In this document: positions 48,759-61,034 of the stretch, one piece after another
Numbering within the stretch: position 1 is the stretch's first letter
Layout of the letters: the number at the start of each line of letters is the position of its first letter
Assembly: GCF_937616625.2 (NCBI RefSeq)
Contig: NC_065573.1
Coordinates: forward strand, 21,033,001 to 21,097,000
Reading direction: 5' to 3'
Source: Mercurialis annua
Taxonomy: Eukaryota; Streptophyta; Magnoliopsida; Malpighiales; Euphorbiaceae
DNA length: 64,000 nucleotides
Made by a program: the position numbers and the translations under genes
Notes under the pieces: generated by a model
What the model was told of the DNA's origin: nothing
What the model saw: only the letters and a program-made list of their open reading frames with translations
The model's database searches: none

Positions 48759-51120
48759 AGATAAACTAAACCTTTTCTCATATTTAATTTAATTGGTAAA
48801 AAAATGACAAGTTAGGAGATCCAATTATTTAAAAAGCTAATTTGGATATTGACTTAATGGAGAAAATGAAAATTAAGTCAAACAGTATAGTATAAGCACA
48901 TATGATGATAATGATGGATGTATTTTATTAAAAATAATTAAATTACTAATAAAATAACTTAAATAACAATTTATTTCCCCAATTTATAAATAATGAATAA
49001 TTAGAAAATAAATTAACTATGGACAAATTAACTTTAAAATTAATAGTTATAGTCAATTAATTTTGTTTTTTTTAATTCACCCCTTAAAATTGTAAGTTAA
49101 TTGTCCTCTTAAATAATAATTTGTCCTCAACTTATAATCAAATTTGCAAAATAGAAAATAATTGATTACAATCACCTATTTTTAAGAATGATTTGTCCAT
49201 AAAAATAATTTACATAATAATTATCTATTTCTTACAAATTAAAAAAACAAATTACTATTTAAATTCTAATAGGAAAAAAATTACTCTCTCGGTCTTATAA
49301 ATATAAGCAAAATAAAATTTACACAAGAATTAAGAAATAATAATTAAAATAGTTATATTTTAGGGGTATTCCTATTAAATAGCACTACTTTTAACGTTTT
49401 TTGTGATTTAAGGTATTACTACAAATTGTCTCAATTATTAGCCCAAACTTTCCAATCTTTTTAATTGTTAGCCCGGGTCCCATTTCCGGCATTTGAAATC
49501 CCACGTGGCTTGCCATATTGCCTCGTAAGCGCCAGTGTGACCTTCTTTATGCGACGTCGTTTTGGATTATTTCTATCAAATAACACGAACTACCATTTTG
49601 TCTCAAATATTAGCACAACCTTTCAAATATTTTTAAATTTTAGGCTAAAATTTGTTTCCGGCTATTGGAATCCAATGTGCACATTTAAGAATAATTAGTG
49701 TCGTTTCACGTGTTTCACACGTGGCTCGCAGTGTGACTCGTCAAATTATTAAATAATATTTAAAATAATAATTTATTAGGAATAGCAAATAGCGGCTCAT
49801 GGAGAAGTGTTTTTTTAGTGCAGTCCACTCACAAAGTTAACGAGGTTCAAAAGTATTCCTAACATTGAATGTTTATCCAACTGCAAATAGGCATGCTGAA
49901 CATGTTTACTGTTTTTAAATTGGCCCAGTCCAGTCCATAATTAACAGGCTAAAGGACAAACAACTTAAAATTAGTCTAATCTAGTCCAACGAATCACCTA
50001 GACGAGTTAGGTTAATCACTCAAAAATGTAAATAATGGTTGTACAGGATTTAAAGATGGTTAATAAAATCAATCAGATTTAGACATCCAACTAGACTTTG
50101 TGTATGCAAACTAACCAGACCAGACATTTATTTAACTATCTCTTAGAAACCGCCAGGTTAAGATAAATGAATGAGACTAAGTGCTATTTTTCAGTTCAAA
50201 TCGAGTCATATGCGCGTCTAGCATGTTTAATTGCTTTCATCCATGTCTACTTCCAGCCTTGATATCCTGTGAATTTCGCTTGATTGTCGAGATGAGATTT
50301 AGATATGTCCGGTAAATAAAAGAAAATGCCTTTAATAAAAGTATACACGAGAATCGGGATATGTCCACGAACCCGGTCTTTGACTCGGCATACAGTAATC
50401 TCACCGAAGGCGAGTGTGATTACCTAGTCGAAATGAAAGCCAGTCCTAACACGGCTAGGTGACGCCTCCATATTTAATCAAACCCTAACCAGAATCGAGT
50501 CGGCCATAAGTTTGGGCGAGCGAGGAAACCTCCTCCGGAACCCGCTCCGCTCACATTTATCCTTAAACATTAAATTAAAAGGAGGCTAAAAGGTGGAGGT
50601 TTTTTATATTAATTTTTTAAATAAAAAAATGTTAATTTAGTACTTAATGATACAATAGAACTGAAAAAATACAAATTGGAATAAAACTGCACAAGTTGAA
50701 ATGTCAAGATGTAATTAAAAGGGGGTTAAAAGGTGAGATTTTTTTTAGACATTAGTTCTTGGAATAATCATTTGTTTTAAATTTCAATTTAATTTATTTT
50801 TTTGTGTACTTCTAATTTATATTTTATTTTATTTTTTCTCATTTTGTTTCCTATTTTTTTTAATTCGTTTATTTTCTTATCAATTATTTAAAACTACCTT
50901 TGATATTATTGTACTAACTTTAATAATTGAGAACTATGATCAATTTAAAATTTCAGTAATTAATCAGATTGTTTAAAAACTAAAAATATTAAAATTTGAT
51001 ACTCTGTGTTTATTTTATATTCTGAATAATCTTCTACATATCTAAAGTATGTTAAACTTTCAATTTATGATTAATAGACTGTATTATTGCAACATACATG
51101 GACAAAATTTGAAGTTCCAC
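48759..51120. other. AT-rich spacer with decayed repeats
   Basis: 49360-49690 has two related stretches (TGTCTCAATTATTAGCCCAA and TGTCTCAAATATTAGCACAA). 50340-50560 is GC-richer (CCCGGTCTTTGACTCGGCAT, GAAGGCGAGTGTGATTACC) and may be a retroelement relic. 50570-50760 carries GGCTAAAAGGTGGAGG and GTTAAAAGGTGAGATTTTTT, related to the 7429-7800 foldback. No gene was found. Confidence 0.35.
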
Positions 51121-51166
51121 TAAGGCCCCGCTTGATTTGTTTTATAGCAATTCCTGTGAAGTTAAC

Positions 51167-53527
51167 TGTCACGACCCAAATTATTGAGCCGAGACCGGCG
51201 CTAAGGAATGGGAGTGGTAGCTCCGAAACCCGTAGCAAGCCTAAAACCACTCTAACTTTTTCGCGGAAACACAAACACAACTATCCTATAAACATATAAT
51301 AAGAAAGACACATTTACAATCATAACATAACATCATCGATACAATCATAGTGGGCATTTCACTTCCGTAACTGGTACGTACTAGCCCATCTATCGATCAA
51401 TACAAAAACTGACAACCAAAAGATGTCACATCAAACAAACATTATACACGTACACGACCTATAAGACCTAACTATACTAGGCTAAGACTCGTCACACGTA
51501 TACTACTGCAGCACCAAGGGGACTTGTACCCAGCACACCAAAGACGGTCTATCTGATCCGACTCTAACACCTGAAAAACATCAATGTGAGGGGTCAGTAT
51601 TTGGGGAAATACTGAGTGAGAAAACATATTACTAAGGTATTATAGAAAATAACATCGCATTTAAAACAAAACACATATATACAAACATATTATACTTCAA
51701 GCATTTGATCCGATCGAAACCCTAATATCTTAGTATGCATAATGAACATTATCACAACATCTCACGATCGATCGATATGAGTCCGGGATAGTTCAACCAG
51801 CCGACTCGCAGATACAGGCCCCGGGATAGTTCAACCAGATAGGCTCTGTATCGCATGCACAAACAAGTATGATATACGACCCATGAAATCTCTATCTATG
51901 ACTTACCCGGACGCTGGTGATCACACAGCCTATTGACACCCAATAGGTAGCTTGTTTCCCCCGGATCATATACTAGTTTTCACAATCTATATATATTCGA
52001 TAATACGATCACAAATTCATTTCTATCGATAAAATACTATAGCATGCGATGTAGTTTAATATTATATTTATAATATAAAAACTATCTATTGCGTAATAAT
52101 ACTCAAAGTAAAGTTTAACTCACAACGATCGCTATTCCTTATATCCAAACGTAAGCTCCACACGTCATTCACTCTTTTAACTATTCCAGCTCGTCGATCT
52201 CATACCTCGTCGATGTATCCACTTCCTATTCAAATCATATGTACGTTTAATCCATCATCGTAAACTTAATACTAAAACTCTAAGTTATAAACTTAGTTCG
52301 ATATGATCGTATTCCCGATACGACTCTTGACTTCGATAATATTTTAATCCAATTTTCTCGAAAATATCAAATCTCTAGATCAAATAGACGTCATATACTC
52401 GTGAATACGAGCCGGGGTACACGGGCGTGCCCCGAGGTGGGTTCACGATCGTGCAACCAAGTGCACGTTCGTGCACCTCAGGGGTACACGTTCGTGTACT
52501 TTAGGTACACGATCGTGTACCTTGCTAGGTGCACGTTCGTGTACTTTCAGTACACGTTCGTGCACCCGTGGTACACGGTCGTGCACCACGTGCACAGCTC
52601 CTCGGAAGTTGATTTCCGGGGTTTTATCACCATTCCGACATGCTTCACACATCCATACTCAAAACCCATATCTCGGTTTCTTCAAAAACGTCATAATAAC
52701 TTCAAAAACGTCAAATTCGAATCCAAAATCGTTAAAACGATAAAACCGCTCGAAACCTTAAACCAAAACGTCAAGCTTACCTCAATTGACGCTCGTAGAA
52801 GATAGAGAATTGAATTCTCAATCCATCGGCGCGAGAATCACTCGATTCGGACGAGAAACGGCGAAACGGCGACGGATCGTAATCGTTCGTCAAAACCTTC
52901 TGTGAGTTTCTTTCTCCTTCTGATCATTCCTTATTCTTAAGGAAACATATATATAGTTTGGCAAATTTGCCAGTTTAATCCTTCATTTCTTTAACTTAAA
53001 CCAATTCTCTTTTAAACTTTCAATTTTAACCAAACGGTTAATTATCCTTTTAACTCGATTATCTACGTATTATTTATATCCCAATAAATAATACTACTCC
53101 AAAAATAATTATTTCCGTCGATAATCTTCCAATTTCTATTCTCGAGGCTAAATTGGATAATTTACACTTTGGTCCTTGAAATCTTCAAAATTGACAATTT
53201 AGCCCAAAATGAATCCGCGTCCAAATTTTAAAAGGTCTCCGATTGACCTGAAACTTTTACCACCAATACTATAAAACATTTCGCGGACCTTGGCGAAATA
53301 ATTCCAATTTCGGACTTAACTGGTTAAATTACCACTTTAGTCCCTGATCTAAAGTTTGTGACTTTTCTTGATATTTTTCCTTATTTTCTTATTCTAATCC
53401 TCAAACATATACGTCTTACTCCATATTATTCTTTTCTTTAATATCCAATATCTTTATTTCTGTAACTCCGGTCCTTCTCTACCGGACACGTTGTACTAAA
53501 CGGCACCTGAACTTACGGGGTATTACA
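51167..53527 (-). repeat. 3' LTR of the minus-strand retrotransposon
   Basis: 2361 bp, bounded by TTAAC on its outer side and the PPT on its inner side. Confidence 0.93.
52413..52595. repeat. Cluster of GTACACG-type palindromes in the LTR (copy 1)
   Basis: About nine imperfect copies of GGTACACGWTCGTGTACC or GTGCACGTTCGTGCAC at about 20-bp spacing, ending in GCACCACGTGCAC. The alternate frames VHERVPKVHERV and TRSCTLGTRSCT come from this repeat. Confidence 0.85.
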
Positions 53528-53540
53528 TTCTTCCCCCCTT
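53528..53540 (-). promoter_or_regulatory. Polypurine tract
   Basis: The minus strand reads AAGGGGGGAAGAA directly before the 3' LTR. Confidence 0.85.
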
Positions 53541-54998
53541 ATAAAAATTCGTCCTCAAATTTTCATACAACTTTTTTACTTATCTTAAACCCTTGACCCT
53601 TTTCATTTGTTCCTTGTTTAACATTCAATACTATATACTTTGTATTCCATCACACGCTTTCTTGACTCGTCGCTCCTATCCTTGTACATCCATCGTCGAT
53701 ATCCTTATTAAATCCGACGTCTTTCTAATATCACACAATATCCACCTCATCTTATCATAAGGGCAATCTTCTATCTTCAAAGCATAAACTATAAATCGAT
53801 TCCTATACTCAACTATCCTCTTTTCATACTCCTATCATACAATTTGAACGTCCTAGTTCACCATCCAATCATTTTCATTCCGCTATTCACGTACATCTAT
53901 CATTTACTTCTCTTATACAAACTTCATCCTTCATATCCACTTCTTCTCTTATATCCTTGTTTAAGATCTTTGACATCCCGTCAAAGAGATACTTACTTTC
54001 TAACACATCACTAATCGGGTACATATCACTGTCCAACGTATTCACGATCTTAACTATATACTAGCTCGTTAACTCGAAACTAAGTTCATATCCTAGAAGC
54101 ATAACGTCTATGTTTTCGCAACTATACGTATTTATTCGCCTCTTGGTCTTGACCGCAGCTTGCTCGCGAGCACTTCACTTCCGTTACAGAGTTCTGGTCT
54201 AGGTATACTTACATGAAAACAAAACTCTTTCAAAACTCTTTCGATAAAACGATTCATTTTGAACTTTAAATCAAATTTCATTTTCATTTTAACAAAATTG
54301 TGCACTAGGGTGATGACGTCTCTCATCCCCAAAGAGTTGCCACATCTCACCTTTTCGTCCGAACATAATGCATATGATGCATGTCCTATTGATGTATGTA
54401 CAGATATATGTAGTGATCCACTTCTATCAATGTCGTGGCACTTATCGATGACTATCGCGGGTCTAGGCACAACTATGTTTTCAAAATCGTTTACACAAAC
54501 AACTTTCAAAAAGTTTTAAACTTCGAGTTTTGTAAGTTCTCTAGACATTTAAACTCTGTACACGGTAGGTTCTTCCACTTCTGTAACTTCATACTTCTTC
54601 TTCATGCACATCTCGACATTTCGATAATTCGATTTCGATACCATCTATACATCGTATACGTATTTCGCAAAGAAACAAACAAAGGTTTCACAATCCATCG
54701 ATCATACTTGTCATAATGAAACAAACAAGAATTTCACAATCCATCGATCATACTTATCATAATGAAACAAACAAGAATTCTCAATCAATCAAAAATTCAC
54801 AATCAATCAGCTCGATCTTAAAACAAATAATACAAACAACTTGGATCAGACATGGCTCAATTCTATAGCTGCAGTAGTTCCTAGCTTAGTCTAATGACCT
54901 AATACCTAGGAACAAACAAACATCAATCACAGACTTGCAGTGGTATCATGGACCAACTGCACTCAAATCACATATTAGCAGAGGTAACTGGACCAACT

Positions 54999-55010
54999 GC
55001 TCTGATACCA
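54999..55010 (-). promoter_or_regulatory. Primer-binding site (methionine tRNA type)
   Basis: The minus strand reads TGGTATCAGAGC, five bases inside the LTR, complementary to the 3' end of the plant initiator/elongator methionine tRNA. Confidence 0.88.
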
Positions 55011-55015
55011 ACTTT

Positions 55016-57376
55016 TGTCACGACCCAAATTATTGAGCCGAGACCGGCGCTAGGGAATGGGAGTGGTAGCTCCGAAACCCGTAGCAAGCCTAAAACCACT
55101 CTAACTTTTTCGCGGAAACACAAACACAACTATCCTATAAACATATAATAAGAAAGACACATTTACAATCATAACATAACATCATCGATACAATCATAGT
55201 GGGCATTTCACTTCCGTAACTGGTACGTACTAGCCCATCTATCGATCAATACAAAAACTGACAACCAAAAGATGTCACATCAAACAAACATTATACACGT
55301 ACACGACCTATAAGACCTAACTATACTAGGCTAAGACTCGTCACACGTATACTACTGCAGCACCAAGGGGACTTGTACCCAGCACACCAAAGACGGTCTA
55401 TCTGATCCGACTCTAACACCTGAAAAACATCAATGTGAGGGGTCAGTATTTGGGGAAATACTGAGTGAGAAAACATATTACTAAGGTATTATAGAAAATA
55501 ACATCGCATTTAAAACAAAACACATATATACAAACATATTATACTTCAAGCATTTGATCCGATCGAAACCCTAATATCTTAGTATGCATAATGAACATTA
55601 TCACAACATCTCACGATCGATCGATATGAGTCCGGGATAGTTCAACCAGCCGACTCGCAGATACAGGCCCCGGGATAGTTCAACCAGATAGGCTCTGTAT
55701 CGCATGCACAAACAAGTATGATATACGACCCATGAAATCTCTATCTATGACTTACCCGGACGCTGGTGATCACACAGCCTATTGACACCCAATAGGTAGC
55801 TTGTTTCCCCCGGATCATATACTAGTTTTCACAATCTATATATATTCGATAATACGATCACAAATTCATTTCTATCGATAAAATACTATAGCATGCGATG
55901 TAGTTTAATATTATATTTATAATATAAAAACTATCTATTGCGTAATAATACTCAAAGTAAAGTTTAACTCACAACGATCGCTATTCCTTATATCCAAACG
56001 TAAGCTCCACACGTCATTCACTCTTTTAACTATTCCAGCTCGTCGATCTCATACCTCGTCGATGTATCCACTTCCTATTCAAATCATATGTACGTTTAAT
56101 CCATCATCGTAAACTTAATACTAAAACTCTAAGTTATAAACTTAGTTCGATATGATCGTATTCCCGATACGACTCTTGACTTCGATAATATTTTAATCCA
56201 ATTTTCTCAAAAATATCAAATCTCTAGATCAAATAGACGTCATATACTCGTGAATACGAGCCGGGGTACACGGGCGTGCCCCGAGGTGGGTTCACGATCG
56301 TGCAACCAAGTGCACGTTCGTGCACCTCAGGGGTACACGTTCGTGTACTTTAGGTACACGATCGTGTACCTTGCTAGGTGCACGTTCGTGTACTTTCAGT
56401 ACACGTTCGTGCACCCGTGGTACACGGTCGTGCACCACGTGCACAGCTCCTCGGAAGTTGATTTCCGGGGTTTTATCACCATTCCGACATGCTTCACACA
56501 TCCATACTCAAAACCCATATCTCGGTTTCTTCAAAAACGTCATAATAACTTCAAAAACGTCAAATTCGAATCCAAAATCGTTAAAACGATAAAACCGCTC
56601 GAAACCTTAAACCAAAACGTCAAGCTTACCTCAATTGACGCTCGTAGAAGATAGAGAATTGAATTCTCAATCCATCGGCGCGAGAATCACTCGATTCGGA
56701 CGAGAAACGGCGAAACGGCGACGGATCGTAATCGTTCGTCAAAACCTTCTGTGAGTTTCTTTCTCCTTCTGATCATTCCTTATTCTTAAGGAAACATATA
56801 TATAGTTTGGCAAATTTGCCAGTTTAATCCTTCATTTCTTTAACTTAAACCAATTCTCTTTTAAACTTTCAATTTTAACCAAACGGTTAATTATCCTTTT
56901 AACTCGATTATCTACGTATTATTTATATCCCAATAAATAATACTACTCCAAAAATAATTATTTCCGTCGATAATCTTCCAATTTCTATTCTCGAGGCTAA
57001 ATTGGATAATTTACACTTTGGTCCTTGAAATCTTCAAAATTGACAATTTAGCCCAAAATGAATCCGCGTCCAAATTTTAAAAGGTCTCCGATTGACCTGA
57101 AACTTTTACCACCAATACTATAAAACATTTCGCGGACCTTGGCGAAATAATTCCAATTTCGGACTTAACTGGTTAAATTACCACTTTAGTCCCTGATCTA
57201 AAGTTTGTGACTTTTCTTGATATTTTTCCTTATTTTCTTATTCTAATCCTCAAACATATACGTCTTACTCCATATTATTCTTTTCTTTAATATCCAATAT
57301 CTTTATTTCTGTAACTCTGGTCCTTCTCTACCGGACACGTTGTACTAAACGGCACCTGAACTTACGGGGTATTACA
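55016..57376 (-). repeat. 5' LTR of the minus-strand retrotransposon
   Basis: 2361 bp, same length as its partner. On the minus strand it runs from TGTAATACCCCGTAAG to GGGTCGTGACA. Confidence 0.93.
56262..56444. repeat. Cluster of GTACACG-type palindromes in the LTR (copy 2)
   Basis: Identical, as far as I can see, to 52413-52595; offset 3849 bp. Confidence 0.85.
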
Positions 57377-58152
57377 TTAACTTCCCGGGAAGTATAGTTT
57401 ATGGGAAGTTAACTTTTCAGCAAGTTGATAAATATTGCTTGTTTTGATTTTTACTTTCCGGGAAGTACAAAATTAATTTTTAATTAAAAGACAAAAATGT
57501 CTTGTGATAATTTTTATATAACTAAACAAATAAATATTTTTTTAAATCGAGCAATAAATAATTTAATTTTTACTTATTAACTCTTATTTTACGATTCAAG
57601 TACTATTTGAGAGAGTTTTTAAATATTAAAATTTAAAAATTATATTTTTTATTTGAATTTTACATAATATAAAATATTAAATAAAAATATTTAATTTTAT
57701 TATAAATAATAATTATAAAACAATATAGGTATATTTTTTGAAATAAATAAAAATATTTTTTATATAAATTTAAAAAGAAAAAAAAAGTTAAGGTTAAATT
57801 AGGAAAATACAACAAAAGTGATAGGGAAGTTCTACTTCCTTGATTTTTGCTAGGGAAGTTACTTCCCTTTAAAAGAAAGTCAAACATCCAACTTCTCGGG
57901 AAGTAGAATGTATAAATTGAACCAAGCAAAAAAAATTTGCTACTTCCCGGAAAGTATAACTTCCCGGAAAGTATAACTTCCCTAACCTATTTACCCCCAA
58001 TCAAGCGAGGCCTAAAACTATACTCACATATGTTCTAATTAACAAATAGCAACCTATGGTTACAACTCAGATTTCTTCGTGCTCGATTTCTTCCCACTCA
58101 ATTTCATCCATCTTCTGTGCGAGCCCAAGGCAAACGTGCATAGGCTGGTCAA

Positions 58153-58370
58153 CAGGGGCGGACCTAGGAAGAGCGTAAGATGGGCAATCGCCCACCTTAT
58201 AATTTTGACTCCCTTTAAAAAACGTTGATATGGAATTGAAAAATATGATTGTGTCACCTCAAATTATATAGTTTGTCTACCTTAAAATTTATTTATTTTA
58301 ATTTTACTCATCTTATAAAGTTTTAATATAATTTTGACCACCTTATAAAATATTTCTGGGTCCGTCAGTG
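58153..58370. mobile_element. hAT-like MITE that cut the F-box coding end
   Basis: 218 bp from CAGGGGCGGACCTAGGAA to CTGGGTCCGTCAGTG, imperfect inverted ends. A perfect 8-bp duplication CTGGTCAA flanks it (58145-58152 and 58371-58378), as for hAT elements. It supplies the TGA that now ends the F-box frame. Confidence 0.92.
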
Positions 58371-59507
58371 CTGGTCAACCCTATGTATTTCAAAGGCATC
58401 TAAGATAATGTCGATTCTTCTCAGTGGCCGAAGGTATCCATCTAGCTTCCTCAGGCTAATATTTGGTGCAAAGTTCGGAGGCTCATTAAAAGTCTGTACC
58501 ACGAGCCTATCTTTCATGCCACATAAAATTTTGTCTGCCATGAGGTAACCCTCCAACTGCCACTGATGGTCCCTGTAACTAAAAAATTGCAACGAAGAAT
58601 CAGAGCGTTGCACTGCAATAGCAAGCTTGTCTTCCCACCTCATCAACTTTTCCACTGTTGGTATGCTTGGAGGCACAGCAGCAGGAAATGGAGGCAAATC
58701 AATTCTCCTCGTCCTGAAGTTATCCCCAATACCCATTCCCAAAATGTATTGGCCATAGTCGACCATCCAGTAGAGACAGCCTCCAATCGCTATTCCGCTC
58801 CTTGACGAGACGCTTATATGTTCGAATGTCGGCGCCACTATGCCCACGTTCATCCACCGAAATAATTCCCAGTCGTATCGGAAAACTGAACCTACAGATG
58901 TTCCAACCATTAGGGTAGGGCGTTCCCTGCCATTATCAAGAAATCCGTAAAACAACTGACTTGCAATGTTAAGTTCAGGCAGAGTTACCGATCGGCCTGT
59001 GGAAGGATTGCAGAGACTGGAATGATTTGGGCCTGGGACAGATCTCCTAAACTCCCTGATATTCAGGTTTCTCATGTTGGAATTCCTCTCTTGAGCTATT
59101 AGTGCTAAGACACCTCTCACAGAGCTGATGATTGCACCATTGTCGAATGCACGTGAATCAAAGGGAAACGGCCTTTTTTTAGACTCCATATTACATGTAT
59201 TCAACAGAAGCAGGTTGTTGTCTCTTCCACTCTCTAGATACTGAAAGACAAGGTGCTTTCCATCCCCATATGATAGGGCAGCAAGCATGTCCAGTAAGCC
59301 ATACTCCAATAAAAAGTGCCTGACTAATATATTTATGCGAATCACGAAATGCCATTGGAGTTCAAGTCTGACCAGTATCTCGTTTTGCATATCTCGGTTC
59401 TCGTTTAAGATACTTTCTTGGTCCATTTTCTGCTTCTTCCCATTTTCCGTTTCGTAGCGTTTCCTCTTTTCTGCATGAAATCCATTATTTAATCCGAGAT
59501 TATTCAT
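58365..59507 (-). CDS. F-box-like protein, C-terminus truncated by a MITE
   Basis: Single exon, 380 codons, ATG at 59507. After a Lys/Arg-rich start (KRKRYETENGKKQK, possible nuclear signal) there is a worn F-box at about 35-70 (MQNEILVRLELQWHFVIRIN, where LPxxxVxEIL and a Cys-rich helix are usual). The FBA part follows with SSVRGVLALI, LCNPSTGRSVTLPEL, GFLDNGRERPTLMVGTS, GIAIGGCLYWMVDYG, and FSYRDHQWQLEG. The last codons (VDQH then TGA) enter the hAT-like MITE at 58153-58370. Joining across the 8-bp duplication continues the same frame for 25 codons (first residues PMHVCLGLAQ, last EEI) to a TGA at 58069-58067, so the ancestral protein was about 404 residues. Whether the shortened form or the weak F-box still works is unknown. 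Confidence 0.83.
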   Translation of the reverse strand: MNNLGLNNGFHAEKRKRYETENGKKQKMDQESILNENRDMQNEILVRLELQWHFVIRINILVRHFLLEYGLLDMLAALSYGDGKHLVFQYLESGRDNNLLLLNTCNMESKKRPFPFDSRAFDNGAIISSVRGVLALIAQERNSNMRNLNIREFRRSVPGPNHSSLCNPSTGRSVTLPELNIASQLFYGFLDNGRERPTLMVGTSVGSVFRYDWELFRWMNVGIVAPTFEHISVSSRSGIAIGGCLYWMVDYGQYILGMGIGDNFRTRRIDLPPFPAAVPPSIPTVEKLMRWEDKLAIAVQRSDSSLQFFSYRDHQWQLEGYLMADKILCGMKDRLVVQTFNEPPNFAPNISLRKLDGYLRPLRRIDIILDAFEIHRVDQH

Positions 59508-59539
59508 CTTTCCCTCCTACAGAACAAAAAGGAAATAAA

Positions 59540-59970
59540 TTGAAACCCAACTAACAAAGCCAAAACAAATTATAAGATGAAGATTATTAATCAAGAACGG
59601 ATTTTTATAATGAAAATGCAAAAAACAGGAGAAACTAACAGAAATATGATTTAAAATCATATATGCAGATCATATAATAAACGTACAAAGTAAAAACAAA
59701 TTATAAAATAAAAAATTAACAGTATTCGTCAATCAAGAATGCATACATATAAACAAAATGCAAGAAAGAAAGAATAATAGAAACTAACGGGGAAATTTAA
59801 AACCATATGATAAACAAACTCCGTAAAAACTAATTATAACATGAAGATTTTCATCAAGAACCGACATGCATAAAGAAAATTCAAGAAGAATGCAAAATCA
59901 TAAAGAAAAACTGTTTTCAGTAATCAAGAACAGTATTAACGAGAAAACTAACAGGAATATGATTTCAAAT
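59540..59970. repeat. Imperfect tandem repeats upstream of the F-box gene
   Basis: Three blocks of about 110-130 bp share GAAGATTATTAATCAAGAACGG-like starts, AAAATGCAA(A/G)AA, GAAACTAACRG and a CATATGAT-rich end. The region is probably promoter or leader. Confidence 0.65.
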
Positions 59971-60124
59971 CATATAAACACGAAAACCCAGTTAATCAAT
60001 TCACAAGAAATTAGAGTTATTGTACTTGATATAGGATTCTTGATTTTAAATGTTCTTCTTGATTTTGGCGCACTTATAAACTTTCTTATTTGAAAGAAAA
60101 AGACTGTTTGATGCATATGATATT

Positions 60125-60900
60125 AAGGAAATTACACCATTTACCAAAAAAAATGAAAATAATTACAAAATTACATGTTGACTTTTTTCATTTACAAAAA
60201 TCTTAATAATATTTACAAAAGTATAAAAAAATAAAAAATAATATCAAACATACGGTGTATACTGTGGGTATAATGTTAGTATACTAATAAACTAATATAT
60301 CAACATTATATCAATATTATACCAACATTATACATACTGAGATTTTATTAATATTAAATAAAAAATTACTAAAATTACATCAAATCGTTTACCAAAAATT
60401 AAATTAATAATATACCAAAATTATACTAACAGTATATCAAGAGTGTACACATCAAAATATACTGAAATTTTATTATTACATCAACATTACACCACATTGC
60501 ATACTAAATATTAACCTAGCAATATACTAAAATTATACCAACAATATATAAAATCTCTAGTTCATTACCAACTATAGTGAAAAATACATATAAAAAAAAT
60601 ATACATGTTATCAACTAGAAAATATATATAAAAATTTATAATCGATATACCGGAAATATACTAAAATTATACCAATAATAAACCAAATATTATTTTTAAA
60701 TTATCTGATTTATAGTTTTAATATTCCAAAATTATACCATAATTATACTGACATTATACAAATCGTACTTTTGTAATTAATTTTCATTTTTTGGTACTTT
60801 TGTAATTAATTTTAAATCAGTCGTATTTTTATAAATAAAAAAAGTTGACAGATACTTTTGTAAATATTTTTAAAATTTTAGGTACTTTTGTCATCGTCCC
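60125..60900. mobile_element. MULE-like element without clear TIR, class 4, copy 2
   Basis: 776 bp flanked by a perfect 9-bp duplication TATGATATT (60116-60124 and 60901-60909). It is the inverse of 12040-12825 from end to end (AAGGAAATTACACC to ATGACAAAAG-type ends). No coding capacity. Confidence 0.88.
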
Positions 60901-61034
60901 TATGATATTCTACAGTGGGCTATTAGCCAAAATGGGCTTTTTTTTTACTTATGAGTAATTATTTTATGGCATTTTTACAAAAATGCCACTTTTTTAGAAC
61001 ACTTTCCTTTTTACCATGTTTTGTAAAGTTATTA

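Larger units (their letters stand above)
51167..57376 (-). mobile_element. Non-autonomous LTR retrotransposon (LARD-type), very young
   Basis: Two 2361-bp LTRs (51167-53527 and 55016-57376) bracket 1488 bp. The 5-bp duplication TTAAC flanks it (51162-51166 and 57377-57381). The LTRs start TG and end CA. On the minus strand the 5' LTR (55016-57376) is followed by a primer-binding site and the PPT precedes the 3' LTR, so the element is read on the minus strand. The LTR start TGTAATACCCCG is typical of Ty3/Gypsy. No gag, protease, reverse transcriptase or integrase was found; a 125-codon frame at 54509-54132 (minus) is unrecognised. Between the LTRs I saw three differences (51204/55053, 52360/56209, 53469/57318), all transitions. 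Confidence 0.92.
51124..58012. mobile_element. Harbinger-like MITE, split by an LTR retrotransposon
   Basis: The ends GGCCCCGCTTGATT (51124) and AATCAAGCGAGGCC (to 58012) are inverted copies flanked by TAA (51121-51123 and 58013-58015), as for PIF/Harbinger. Without the inserted retroelement it would be about 670 bp. The interior repeats ACTTCCCGGGAAGT-like palindromes. Confidence 0.75.

Noticed and set aside
52401..52805. 134-codon open frame, repeated at 56250-56654
   Set aside because: It lies within the LTR and its repeated residues come from the palindrome cluster; no coding evidence.
54132..54509. 125-codon minus-strand frame inside the retrotransposon
   Set aside because: No gag or other domain recognised; kept only as a note under the element.
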